64,000 nt of DNA from Dactylellina haptotyla. Its lineage: Eukaryota; Ascomycota; Orbiliomycetes; Orbiliales; Orbiliaceae. The stretch lies in the NCBI GenBank assembly GCA_031310005.1, contig CM062381.1, positions 682,001 to 746,000 of the forward strand, written 5' to 3'. Positions 1 through 11,768 of the stretch are shown here, piece by piece (the stretch's first letter is position 1; every line of letters starts with the position of its first letter). The notes under the pieces are model-generated. The model made no database searches. It was not told where the DNA came from and saw only the letters and a program-made list of their open reading frames with translations. The position numbers and the translations under genes are program-made.

Positions 1-1507
1 GAATTATTGACCGACGGAGGGCTTGTCCGAGCTTCTTTCAACAGCATTTCTTTCAGGACGATGTCGGAAAATGAGATTGCGAAATTATAAAAAATTTTCC
101 TGCTGAATTGTCGATAGTAACTTGTTTGGGTTAGCTTCGGAGTCGTTGAGAGGGGTATCGAACTCTGTTTCTCGGGATTGTGATGCCTCGTCACGGAGAA
201 TCTCTCTTTTGGGCGGTTAAGGTCAATCTAGTACAAAAATGGGTGCTCCGAATTTTGGACGGAGGATGGACACGGCCGGGATCTGAATCTCGGGATGCCA
301 TGAGGCAGAAGCTCGTCCGACACAATAAGACTGACTCGAGCTATGTACCTCCGAGGTACTTCCCCAGCTAACGGATCGGATCAGCATTTGCGGGGAATTC
401 CCATGGTTATGTAAGTCAGTAAGCGTGCGGCATCTGCTTGCGTCGCTTATTCACGTTGGCGTGTCCATCGCCCGAGTGTCAAGATCGTTATTTCTTCGGA
501 GCATCGAGGCGAGGAGCTAGGCGCCCGGAACCGTTACCGGTCCCAACGTCATAGTGCTAGTTGATCGGTAGGGGAATCGAGATCTGATAGAGTGGCTACG
601 GCCATGGCTTTTATTGCAATATTTCGTTATTTCATATCATGACATGCTATATCAAGATTAAGTATCGATTGTATCTTGATTTCAGAGATTAATATCAACG
701 CAATCGTGAGACAACCGGAGTGGGACATGCGGGGTATTATTTGAGTGCACATGCGACTTTGGCCGGTAGATGCGTGAGAAAAGACGTCACTATGAAGGTA
801 TTTAATATGGAGGAATACGAATGGTCACTCTATTGGCCTCGCGAGATGGGTTAACGGCCTGGGATGGTGACGGTAACGTCGTTTCCGCGAGCTGACGTAG
901 TGTGCCGGGTCAACGGGAAGTGACGCAATGTGTTGCATTTGTCGTTGTCGTGCGTTGTGCCGGGTGTTTGCCCGTGCGTTGTTGCGTTGCTGCGTTGCTG
1001 TCTTGCGTCCTGCGTTGCGGGTTTGACTGGCGCAACACAGCGACTTTTTGGCAGTCACAGCAAATTCTCCTCGTTTCCTTTTCTTTTTCCGATTTTTTCT
1101 TCACCGCAAAAATCTTAAACGAGAAAATCAGGGCGTAGGGCTCGGGCACGAATCGAGGGCAAGATCCATCGCCAACCAACATCCATCCTTCCGCCTCTGC
1201 GCCCGCCGACCAGCAACACTAGTGAGTCGCTTCCTCGCATCGGTCGTCATCCTCGTCGCCGGCGGCATCGTCACCTGACGGCCTTGGTGATGGCAATGGC
1301 TCGCTTCGTCGGCCGTCATTGCCATCCTCCTCAGGTGCGATGGTGCCATTGTCGTCGCTGGTGGTCGCCGTTGATGCTTCTTCTTCCTCCCTCGATCCCG
1401 TGAGGACATATGATATATCGTGTCGTGTCATACTAAACATCTACCATCGTCATGCAGTCTAGATTAGAGTATCGCGTGTTTACCCCATTCGAGGTCAAGG
1501 GCCGTCT
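1..1507. other. Upstream region of the TBF1-like gene, no gene seen
   Basis: No open frame here looks like a protein. The stretch from about 920 to 1020 is rich in TGCGTTG/GTTGC units, a degenerate short repeat. It is followed by a pyrimidine-rich tract at about 1065-1105, as is common in fungal promoters and 5' leaders. It most likely holds the promoter and 5' UTR of the gene that starts at 1508. Confidence 0.5.
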
Positions 1508-4239
1508 ATGTTCTCCACCACGATGGAGGCTGCTTCGGCAACTTCACTGTCGGGTATGTCCTATTGCTTCGCAGTATCTCGGCGGTGTGCGGAGTAGATA
1601 TCCGTTGCTGACGATTCATATATGATATTCTCCAGCGGGCCTTTCCCTTGATGCTATGGACCACAGTGATCTCAGCGCCATAGCTGCCTTTAACAAGGCG
1701 CATGATGAATCGCAGATGGCAAGCCAACAGGCCTCTCAACCGGAGAAGCCATTATCAACCAAGACACCTGCTGACAAGGCACCGAAGCCTGAGCCTATGC
1801 ATGTTGACTATACGCCGTCCACTCCAGTGAAAGTGGCTGCACCTGCACCTGCACCTGCTGCTACTCCTACTGTACCTGCTACTGCCTCTGTTCCGCGGAC
1901 TCCTGTTCATCCCTCTGCAGCTCCTGCAGCTCCCGCTGCTACTCCGTCGTCGATCGCTACTGCTTCGACGGCTGGTGTCAAGAGACCCGCTGAGGTTCCT
2001 GCTGAGTTACTCGGATCTCCACCCAAAAGACAGCATCTGCAACCAACCGCTCCACCTGCTCCAACCCCATCCGTTCCTGTAACACCCCAACATCAGGTCA
2101 GAGAGCAATCTGTTGCTTCTCAGATCTCTGTAGTAGAAGGTCAAAAGCTTCAACCGGAAGACCTGGGTGCTAAGAACCCCGTGGATGAATATGGGAGTGA
2201 TAGCGATGATGATTATGAGAAGCATCCACCAGAAGAAGCACATCCTGGTGCCTCTGGGTACTCTTTCTCCAGTTCGTTCTCAAATGGCCAATTGCTTGAT
2301 CCTAGCCAGCATTTGCAAATACAATCGCTTCCCATACTTGACAATCTGGTAGGTTGAAATCCTTCTTCTCTTTTTTGGCTCTTATGCACTCTACTAACCT
2401 ACCCGTTAGTCGTCGCAATTGCTTGCTACGCTGCTGCATGGCCAGTTCCAGGACACTCTTGTCACTGTTACTCAGCCAGACACAGACCAAGGGCAGGCAT
2501 ATGCTACTTTGAAGGCGTTATTCTGGCAAACTAAGCGCTTATATAGCGGTGAGGCGTTTCTATCGACCGACGAACTAAGATTCCAGGTTGCAGAGCATCG
2601 CAATATGATCCGACAGGTCAACCTTGCTACCTTTGTTACCTCCCTTTTTGGTTCCACCGAAGTTGGCTTCTTCCACCTGAACCAATACTTCTTGTCCATA
2701 TTCGTCCCCGAAGGAGGGCGTCTCCTTAAACTCCAAGGTAATCTGTTCCTCGGTCTTAAGACCCAGGCTTATATATCCGCCATCGACACCGGAGAGAAGA
2801 CAAAGGAACAGATCCTAGATGATCTTTTCGAAGCTGATATCGCATCGAAACTTACGGATCGTAGAGGAGGCACAAAGGAGCTCATCCCTAGCGAAATTGA
2901 GTTTATTGGTCGAGTCAAGAATCGTCGTGAGCAACTCGAGAAGGCTCCTACCAATGTCCCTGTCTTGCGTGAGATCTATCCCTGGCAAGATTGGTTGAGA
3001 GAGATAATTCAATATGTGGCCAAGCATCGCGATTCTATACTGTCTCCTACCACTCGAAAGAAGCTCAAACGATTAGAGGCCGCACAGGGAGACTCGAACA
3101 AGCACATGTTCCAGGCCCATGGCCCCGCATCAGGGTCCATGTATGGACAACACCCAGCCCTATATGCACCCCCACCAGGCATGTCGCAACCTGTTTATCC
3201 TGGGTATAGTTCAGTTGGCCGCCCAAGCATGCATGCCGCATATTCTGGACATTCGGCGTCTCCTGGAATCACGCAGACATCTCTTTCAGGCTCTGCGCCG
3301 AACCCGGCGTTGTCAGTAGGCACCTCGCAAGCGGCTACCCCCCATCCTGAGCAGACGACTCCTACTCATATTCTTTACGAACAAGCGAGATTGGCGGCTA
3401 CTGCCCGTCAATCACCTAATGCTCGCAGAGCTGGTTTGCCTTCTCAACGTCGTCCATGGAGCACTGAGGAAGAGCATGCTCTTATGGTGGGTCTCGATTA
3501 CGTTAAGGGCCCTCATTGGTCTCAGATTCTTGCTATGTTCGGTGCCGGTGGAACTGTCAGTGAAGCTTTGAAAGACCGTAACCAAGTTCAATTGAAAGAT
3601 AAAGCTCGTAACTTGAAACTCTTCTTCTTAAAGAGCGGTATGGAAGTTCCTTACTACCTCCAATTCGTCACGGGAGAGCTTAAGACACGCGCTCCCGGAC
3701 AAGTAGCGAAGAACGAGAAGCGGAAACAACAGGAGGAAGAGGCCAACCAAAATAGAGCTACTGTGGACGCATTGAATGTTCTCGCTGGTGGCACCCAGAA
3801 TGGAGAGAGTAGCCAGGCCGCTTTGGCTCGTGCCCATTCTCATCACTCACAACCAGCGTTGCAACCTCCACGGCCTCAGCCTACCCACATGCCTACGCCT
3901 CACCACCCCCAACGTTGGGCTATGTCTCAAAATCAGCCTCAGCCGATTGCTCACCCTTCTGTTGTCGTTCCTAAAACGGAACCTCAAACCTCACCGACTA
4001 CCAAGAGCCTGCCTCAAACAGCACAGGTTACCCAGAGCTCGCAGAGCCAGGCTCAGAGTGCCCCATCGCAATCTGCCCAGAATCAGCCTGTACGAATACC
4101 TCAACCACAGCCCCAAGGTCCGGTCGCTACCTCCCAGCCGGCCCCGGTTGCCCCGGTTGCCCCTGCTGCTCCTCGACCTCCTACTCCTGCCTCCGTTCCA
4201 CCGCCAACGGCCCAACCTGTCACCGCGAGCAATGCATAG
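1508..4239 (+). CDS. TBF1: TRF/Tbf1-type telomere-repeat-binding factor (TRFH + telobox Myb)
   Basis: Exons are 1508-1553, 1636-2348 and 2410-4239, giving 862 aa. The first ATG lies in a 46-nt exon whose donor (GTATGT) joins in frame to the large second exon; intron 2 has a CTACTAAC branch site. Residues about 100-250 are Pro/Ala/Thr-rich and disordered. Residues about 254-440 match the TRF-homology dimerisation domain. A single Myb/telobox domain sits at about 600-665, beginning RRPWSTEEEH and ending with the telobox helix VQLKDKARN, where the canonical telobox has Trp in place of the Ala; this variant is what I expect in filamentous-fungal TRF proteins. The C-terminus (about 690-862) is Gln/Pro-rich. 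The family binds TTAGGG-type repeats at telomeres and in promoters. Family assignment is secure; binding specificity is inferred. Confidence 0.9.
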
Positions 4240-5481
4240 TCAGCTTGCCGTGGTTCCCAGAAACGTAAACGCTGTGCCGTATCCAAAAGATTTACGAAAA
4301 AGGTTGCCTATAAAGGTAAAGATTAATTAAAAAAGGGTGTAATGGAGTTTTTGCTTTCTGCTTTTTTATATACGGTGTTCAAGGTGTTTCACGGAAAAAT
4401 CACTTTCTATTCCCTCTTATTTTTCTCATGTCAACATTCACTCGCACTTAAGCCCCGTCATGTTTACCTTCTCATGTCTATATTTATTCATCATGCATGA
4501 TTCTCAGACCCCTTAAATGGGGTGGATTAAACCTACTAAAAATATGTGATGTGGCTTTTTTCTTTTATCCATAGTAAATGATAATTACTCATTTTTCTTT
4601 TCACGTATGATGCATATGTTTAAAGTTGGATTTCTTCCTCTATCAACTTACCGAGGATCGTAAGGGAGGGGGTATAAATACATATATGCATTCTGTTTTG
4701 TGATACCCTTTTTAATTTCCTTTTTTCTGCGTCTTTTTATGCCTGTTGCGGATGTCTAGTAATTTGTGGAAAATGATTTGTAGATACGACTGGTGCCAGT
4801 GGACGGTTGGTCTTAAGCTTATGATCTAACAGATATTCAAAAATAATAGTTTGCCTTGGCTGAAAGATTCGATTTGTGGGCCTTTGAGGGGATTTGAACG
4901 TGAAGATCTCTATGATCGCGCTGAGTCCGCGGAGGATAGCTGGATCAACAAAAACACATTTATGCCTCGGAATTTACAAGTGTAGCCTCAAAATTGTCCA
5001 CGTCATCTATTAATCAACGGTACCAGTTGAGTTCAAGTCGTGCTCATATCTTGGCTAAACTAAGATCACGGATCTGGATGATATTTATGGTAATGAAACA
5101 TACTATCATGAGCAATAGATGTCTTATGAATAAAGAAACCGTAGAGTAGTAGAATAGTACTTTGTTTCATTTGTAAAGGATTGATAAGAATAGAAGACTT
5201 TAACATCGATATCAAGTTAGATCTGTAGAACACAGCACCTTCATCTTGACTGTAGACCGATCGATCTCGTATGTAGCTAAAACATAACAAAGAAGGCTAT
5301 CCAAAAATGCAACACAATAAATGCGTTGGCCTAGACTTTGGATAAGGATAAATCAAGGGTAGGTTGGCGGAATATTCAGGTTGGTTACAAAAATAATCAA
5401 TGAAAGGAAAGAAATGATCCAGAAAAATAGTCAAGTCCTTAAGGGCATAAAAGTAACGTTGTTGTTGGGTAAAGTATCCCT
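4240..5481. other. Intergenic region between convergent genes, no gene seen
   Basis: This is AT-rich sequence with several T-rich runs (about 4340-4760), consistent with the 3' UTR and polyadenylation region of the TBF1-like gene. It then runs into the 3' end of the dehydrogenase gene on the other strand. No coding signal was found. Confidence 0.5.
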
Positions 5482-7630
5482 TTACTCATCTTGGAACTTG
5501 ACGATGATCTTCTTGTTTGATCCTTTCTTCTGGACCTCGATGGCTTCAATGTAACTTTCGAAGCCCGTTGGCCCAACGACGGTATACTCATTTGGAACGA
5601 GCTTGCCTGATGCGACGAGGGGTCCGATAACCTCGTCGAACCTTGTCAGGTGGGCATTGAGCTCTGTGGCCTCAGGGCGGGCAAGAGGTCCGAGAGAGAT
5701 GGGATAGAATTTGGCGTCGCCGGGTAGAGTCCCGAAGTCTTCCCTGTGGACGAAGTTAGTATAGCGTAAGCGAGAAGAGGGGTAAGGAGCATCGTTCAGA
5801 CAGAAGGTGGAAGGGTTGAGGTTAAGGTGAAGTCTCGAAGGGAAAGGTCAACGTATCGAGATGGTTTACGAGCACGAGATAGCTCGAGAGGAAGTGCTGA
5901 AGAGAGGGATGGTGTAACAGTGAGAGAGATGGGTAATGAACGAAACAAAGAAACAAAGGCAAGGTCCAAGAGAATAAAACATACCAGTCGTTCACCGAAG
6001 TAAAGTACTTCTGACCCGGCTCATCCTTAATAGCTTCAAGGATCTGCTTAACGAAGGCGATGTTGTAAGAAGTGGAATCATAGATTCGGTGAAGACCACC
6101 TTTGGTAACAGCTTTGATTTTAGCTATTTGTTCTTCGACTGGTGTCTTGTAATCGATAGTCTCATCTGCGCCGCTGGCGACTGCTGCCTGAGTTGGTTAC
6201 AATAATTAAGAGTTAACAATGCTAATGTTGGCGGACTTAGAAGAACGAAAGTTGTCTCGTGAACCAGACGCGGCGCACGGAGGGACTGGCTGTCTGCTGC
6301 TAGCTTGTGCCGTCTGGATGGCAAGAGCTAACAGTATACTGTAGCCATTTTATTTGTATGGGATCAAAGAAAAATGGGAGAGAACGTAGGAGGGAAAGGG
6401 GATTGGCGAGAGCGAGGCCGAGGAGGCAAACAGAAAGCATGCCGGACGGGAGGAACACGTACCCCTATGGATCTTGCAGACACACTAGCAATCACCTTGT
6501 AACCTGACAGTTTTGCGAGCTATATGTTATTATCACAATGTTAACGTCATGTATCGATACTGACCAAGAGAAACTGAGATGCATGATGTTGCATCATTCA
6601 GTAATGTAGGATCCAAGATACAGTAGCTGTAGTATCCGGAACTCCACTTTGCGTGGTTCACATGGCTGAATTATGCCTTGGCGCTGGGGTAATCATGGAA
6701 GTCTGGGAATGGGGGTAAATGAAATTTTGGGACCCATACCTGTGCTGCATATCCTCCGACACTGCCTCCTCCTCCAAGAATGAGCACCCACTCGTCAGAG
6801 ACGGCTGGGAGGTTCTCTGGGTCGGGGAGGTCAATATTCAATCCGTTCCACAAACCGAGGGCTGCAGTCTAGAGAGGATCGCGAACATATTCGGATTAGC
6901 TAACGTTAGTCAACATGCACAAGCGGCTCAAAAGTAACTCATATGATCATTTGAAGTCCTCCAATCATTCCTTTTCTTTGGGAATGATGGTAAGGATGTC
7001 GTTGACAGATGGATAAATGGACACGGCAGAGCTGCAAGAGGCAAATGGGGAAGCGGGAGCGGCTTGTGGACGGGGATACTTACGGCGGTTCCAACTCCAA
7101 GAGTTGCAGCCTGCTCAAGACTGATATTATCTGGTTTCTTTAGAATAAGACCGTCCATGAATAGGCACTTAGATGTGGCAAGAATATCAGCTAGTGTTTG
7201 AGAGGAAGGGGGGGTTAGCAGCTCGATTGGATATCTTCGAGCTTACGTATTCTGCAGCCCCTCCAGACCCAGGGAATCCCAATCCTTGACATCCGTATAC
7301 TTGATCGCCAGGCTGGAACTTAGCGACCTGGCTGCCAACCTCGACAACGATGCCTGAAACGTCACAGCACGGAGTCCATGGCCAGCCCTGAATGAGAAGG
7401 CCAGTGGGTCGCATCAACTCGTCACTATACGATAGGAAAAATAACAAATAAGCGGTATGGTTAGATATTATCGAGCTTCACATGGAGAGTATTTGCGTGT
7501 GTTCTTACACTGGATTGACGGCGCCGAAAATTGGCTTCACAAGAATTTGGTTAGGGGCCGGGGAAGGCTTCACAAGATCGTCGGCGACCTTGTAATCACC
7601 TCCGATTTGGTCAACTTTGACGCCTTTCAT
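5482..7630 (-). CDS. Zinc-type alcohol dehydrogenase / enoyl reductase-like oxidoreductase (MDR family)
   Basis: Seven exons on the minus strand: 7509-7630, 7247-7424, 7084-7167, 6740-6868, 6463-6519, 5985-6187 and 5482-5743, giving 344 aa. All junctions keep frame with GT donors and AG acceptors. The N-terminal GroES-like half has CDVSGIVVEVGSQV and the PGDQVYG turn. The Rossmann half carries a nucleotide loop of the form LILGGGGSVGGYAAQLAK, followed by a short SGADETIDYK segment. There is no structural-zinc Cys cluster, as in the quinone/trans-enoyl reductase branch of medium-chain dehydrogenases. It probably uses NADPH to reduce an enone or enoyl substrate in the cytosol; the substrate is unknown. 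No polyketide synthase neighbour is in the window, so a secondary-metabolite role is not supported here. Exon 3 uses an AAG acceptor, the least certain junction. Confidence 0.88.
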
Positions 7631-9653
7631 ATTTGGGTATGTTTTTAAGTTTTGTAATGAGATGGTTATTGTAAATAAATAGTTTTGCTGTATAGTTAAA
7701 TCCCCGCCGCGGAATCAGTACAAGAGCTAGTCGGGAAATCTAAAGGGTTTACAGATTATTACGATTTGTTGGGACAACTAGCAACTTGCTGTTGAGTTAA
7801 CAGATTGATGGTAGAGAAGCTGATGATGTCAAAGGAAATGTTGATGAGAGTTCGATGGGTAATTCTGGCAGAATTTATAGAATTTGAGACAGCTAGTGAT
7901 GCAACTTTCGTATAACTTATTGTGCTCAGATGCAGCTACGGTTTAAACCTTGTCCGCAGAAGGCGGTATACCTATATCATCTCATAGCATGCTAGCACAT
8001 AACGTTACGTCGGACAGGTTGATGATTCTCTAGCCCCTCAGCCGCTGCACTATTCGAGATTGGGAGACTAATAGGATCTAGCCTCAAAGCATTCATTTCA
8101 TACCCGCCTCCGAAATCAAGCTTTGGAGGTTCGGAACTTGTGATTCGTGAGGGGTCGCCATATGCACACCTTCGAGTACCACCCACACACCTTCCTAGTG
8201 CCTTGAACTTGTGTTGGGGTGTTGTATGCAGGTTAAGTGCCGACCTCCGACCGCAACACAGAAATTCCTTTATTTTCTATGTGATGAATAAGCCATACGA
8301 CGCCTCAGCTTAATCAGCATATATTGGCTGGTGGAAAGATTCGCCACGGAAGTTAAATGCCATTGCCTTTCCGATAGAAAAACATCCTGCAGATTACGAA
8401 ACGCTCCGTTACAGATGCTGCGGAAGGATACTACTTTTGTAGATTCCGCTATTGTGTGTTTCGAACGTTTCTTGTCCTAAAAATATCGCCTTTTCTGCGC
8501 TTTATGTCCGCGGGGTGATTCGCTCGCTAATAATCCTCCGGAGATACTAGATTAGATATGATTCCGTCCGCCTCCAACCAACTTCACATCTTCTCTGACC
8601 TTCCATGGGTCTAGAGCGATTCAAATTAAACTACCGCCCCGAAAGTGCACTTAAGTGATAGCTATATAGTATACTGCAGTAACAATCTCCCGCTGAAATT
8701 TCTATCCCTATTCTGCTGGGATTTTGTAGTATTCTAAAAATAATATTCTTAGTGTTGACAACTGCTTGTGCTGTCTAGGGGGTAGCAAGTATCTTCACTT
8801 TAGCTGATCTGATCTAATTTCAGATAATAAAGTCACTAGAAGCATGGATAAAGGTAAATACCTTTACCTTACAATATACGCTCTAAGAGGCGTAGACCGG
8901 CCAGTGTATTACCACTATTACTCAAATTAAAACAGTGGCTGCTATAAAATAGCCTAATTTACGAAAAATACACGGACTAATCTGAATACTGACCCTGAAA
9001 CAATAAGATTTATCAACTATATTACTATTAGAGCACTATTAATATTTTGATATGCCACGAATGGCGCCGGACCCTCTATACTCAGTAGCACAGTCAAGAT
9101 TCTCGAGTATCTAATCGTAGGCTGTTCTAATTTTGAATGGCGCGCTGTAGGTCATAAGCAGCAGCTTCTGAGCAATATATTCAGTATACTAGTAAGTCGT
9201 TACCGCGCGCTTAAGCAAGGTATTGCCATTATCCAATCTTGCACACGTGCATACCATGATAAAATATATGTATTTTTTTTTTTGCCCTGTGTTTTCATGT
9301 TACCATGCATATAGATCTGTGATCGTAAATATATGCTATCTAGTAGCTCTCTCTTATCGAACATGTATACCTACTTATTGCCTGTGCGAGGCAAAAAGTC
9401 AAAGCTGTTGTAGTAGGAAGATGCCAAGGTTAGATTCTGAAAGCGAATGAGGACAAGTTCCTCACTAATAGACTATAATTCTTGGGGGCGAGCGCCTGTA
9501 AAGCAACAATCGAGAGTGGTGGAACTTGGATCACAGGAAGATAGTTCAATTCTTTATAGCCTAAGATGCATCTGGAAGCTATTTTAATCTTTAAATAGAA
9601 ACTAATATATAACTAGCAAGAGTTCAAATTGTGATGTCGAATAACAAAATATT
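7631..9653. other. AT-rich intergenic stretch, no gene seen
   Basis: Two kilobases with only short chance frames. Composition becomes strongly AT-rich after about 8650 and stays so into the secreted-protein block. No protein similarity, tRNA or clear repeat boundary was recognised. Confidence 0.4.
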
Positions 9654-10145
9654 CTAAACACCGTTCCTTGGACTACTATTTACATTAGGTCTCTTAGCTG
9701 GGCTATTTACGTTGCCATTCACAACAGGGGAATTTCCGTTTCTAACTGTCGGTGACCCATTAGAGGACCCATTAGAGGACCCATTCGGGGTGTTCCTCCC
9801 CAACTGGAAGTCTGGTAGCAACCCAAGCGCAAATCTATGTGCAGCAGTAAAAACCTGATGTTTGGCTTCCTGATCATTTGGGTTCGCATTAAATCGGGAT
9901 TCGAATTCCGCGATTCGCGTCCACACGTTTTGTGGTACAGTATTGAGAAAAGCGACCCTTTTCTGATCATTATGATCACCAGCTTCTTTAACCCATTTAG
10001 CCTTAGCCTGTTCTGCGGTCATAGAATCAGCCCTGACAAGAAGTCGACTATCCGATGCCCCAGCGACGGGCATTTTTTGGTTGATAACGGCCCCTTGGGA
10101 GGCTGAAGCCAGAAGGATAGATGCAAAGAGGATTGTGATCTTCAT
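9654..10145 (-). CDS. Small secreted protein, effector-like, with N/G/S-rich tail (SSP1)
   Basis: Single exon, 163 aa. Residues 1-18 are a good signal peptide (Lys-Ile-Thr then a hydrophobic run, Ala-Ser-Gln-Gly-Ala cleavage region). Residues about 40-113 form a helical-looking core with PQNVW at 71-75 and PDF at 111-113. The tail from about 117 has Asn-Gly-Ser-Ser units (at DNA level, copies of a direct repeat near 9757-9785). It has no cysteine in the mature region, which is unusual for apoplastic effectors. I do not recognise a named family. The gene at 11343 looks like a distant relative with the same PQxxW ... PDF spacing. Secretion is well supported; function is unknown. Confidence 0.72.
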   Translation of the reverse strand: MKITILFASILLASASQGAVINQKMPVAGASDSRLLVRADSMTAEQAKAKWVKEAGDHNDQKRVAFLNTVPQNVWTRIAEFESRFNANPNDQEAKHQVFTAAHRFALGLLPDFQLGRNTPNGSSNGSSNGSPTVRNGNSPVVNGNVNSPAKRPNVNSSPRNGV

Positions 10146-10480
10146 TTTAGGAGATATAAGAAAAAAGGCTTTTCAGTAAATTATATAATAAAAAAAAAAA
10201 ATCGTAATAATTCTTAGCAAATTAAAAGAAGTAAGACTTTTTGGTAAAGTAAAAAATATGTAGATTTAGCTGTTGAATAGATTATAGGATTATAGGCCAG
10301 CCTAAATAATCCAGATGTCTTTTAGAAGTGGTAAGCAAATAATTTGAGGATATGAATTGTAGTATTTTATTCGGTACTCTCTTCTGAGGATGTAAGGATT
10401 ATATAGTAAAAAATCCACAGTAGTTTTTTACCAGAAGCTAAGGTGCAGGTATAGTCTCGTTGCGCAGGCAGACGCATGTA
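10146..10480. other. AT-rich upstream region of the small secreted protein gene
   Basis: Very AT-rich, with an A-run at about 10190-10200. It is likely the promoter of the minus-strand secreted protein gene, and runs up to the start of the LTR-like repeat. Confidence 0.35.
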
Positions 10481-11040
10481 TGTTGTAATTGTTGTCCCGA
10501 ATTTCGATTTGTGTTACGCGGGTATGTGTAGGTGTACATACATTGTCTTGAGTGTACCTAGATGGGTTTCGAGTCCAGACGCCAGCAGCCGAAACTGTGA
10601 CAACTACACGGGCAGCTGCCTTTGGGACTAGTAGAAATCGCGGTAGCTCAATTTCTAGCGTGCTTGTGCGGCTTCGGGTTTGGTATTTGGCTTCCCCATA
10701 CGGATAGTTCAGGCGGTCATTGCTTGTATGGGATGTCCCGAGCGGTCTTAGGCGCCCACAGAGGCTTTTTCCATGAAACTTCGGCTTGATTTCATGGGGC
10801 TTCTAGAAATCTTTCAAATTCGATGGACTAGGTCTCGGTGCTAACCGAGCTCACTAAGCATAAATCGGAGAGGTTTTATGCCAGTTCTGTTCTGGAGTAG
10901 CTAAGTATCATAAAATGGTATGATGTAACCTGTATTCTTGAACCGGTCGGACGTTCCGGTTTTAGCAAAGAAGTCCTATCAGGGGAACTAGGACGTGTGT
11001 CGAGCTAAATCCTGGTTTTATATTGGTTTATTGATGTACA
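10481..11040 (+). repeat. LTR-like dispersed repeat, copy 1 (probable retrotransposon remnant)
   Basis: Begins TGTTGTAATT, then reaches TCCCGA, and is proposed to end TGTACA. It shares with the sequence at 14792 both the start (TGTTGTWATT...TCCCGA) and a block of about 28 nt ending GCCGAAACTG (10570-10597 here), differing there mainly by transitions. Near the end, CTGGTTT and an ACCGRTCGGA block recur in both copies. TG...CA termini with TGTTG starts fit Copia-type LTRs, but no target-site duplication is visible and no internal gag-pol was found. The end coordinate is uncertain. Confidence 0.42.
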
Positions 11041-11342
11041 GCCAAAGTTCTTCTTACAATGTTGTGATTTGTAGTTTAAGTGTTCCAGCTCGACAAGACC
11101 TACAATAAGCCAGAGAGCAAAATCCAGCCTTGTATTCAGCATCTAATTATATAAAGCACCAGTAGCACGCCGTAGATATCGTCTCTATTATATTCCGAAA
11201 ACCGAATATAACCACAAGTTTAACCAATCTCATACCTAAATCGGCCGGTCCGATCTATTAAAACTTTAATTTTATTCTTCTTCTCCACTATCCCCCAAAT
11301 ATCCCCCAAATATCTTCAATTACTACAAATCTATCACTCAAA

Positions 11343-11768
11343 ATGCAAATTTCAAGAATTGTTTCCCTTCTTGCTGTCTTCGCTGCTACTACATTTGCTA
11401 TTCCTACGGATCCAAACTATCAACCTGAACTAGCTTCTCGGGCAGTCCGTGTCTTTGGATCTGGTATCAATGGAATGCCAATGCCAGCCACGGGTACGGC
11501 TCTTAAAGCCGAGGTTATAAAAATGATGCCTCCGAATCTTCCAAGCAAGATCAAAGATGGCATGTCAGGATTACCTCAGAGTACTTGGGATCAAGCGTTA
11601 GCTTTGGAGAAACAGGCTCTCGCTAAGACGCAGTCCGGCTCAACTGATAAGACTCTTGGATATCAACTTATCAATATGTGGAGCTTGATGATGAAGGGCC
11701 AAAGCCCAGACTTTAAAAACCTCAGTAGCAAGCCACCTGGGATCCCTATGTCGAACACCGGCTACTGA
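11343..11768 (+). CDS. Small secreted protein, effector-like, related to the one at 9654 (SSP2)
   Basis: Single exon, 141 aa, with a clear signal peptide at 1-19 (cleavage near TTFAIP). The mature protein is basic to neutral and has no cysteine. A helical core contains PQSTW at 78-82 and PDF at 122-124. The W-to-PDF distance is 40 residues here and 36 in the protein encoded at 9654, with a Pro/Gly-rich tail after PDF in both. The 5' flank has a short tandem duplication of ATCCCCCAAAT just upstream of the start (about 11290-11312). It sits in an AT-rich, repeat-containing stretch. No named family was recognised. Confidence 0.72.
   Translation: MQISRIVSLLAVFAATTFAIPTDPNYQPELASRAVRVFGSGINGMPMPATGTALKAEVIKMMPPNLPSKIKDGMSGLPQSTWDQALALEKQALAKTQSGSTDKTLGYQLINMWSLMMKGQSPDFKNLSSKPPGIPMSNTGY

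Noticed and set aside
4870-4935. GGGATTTGAAC-like string resembling a minus-strand tRNA T arm.
   Set aside because: The T stem does not pair and no acceptor stem is present.
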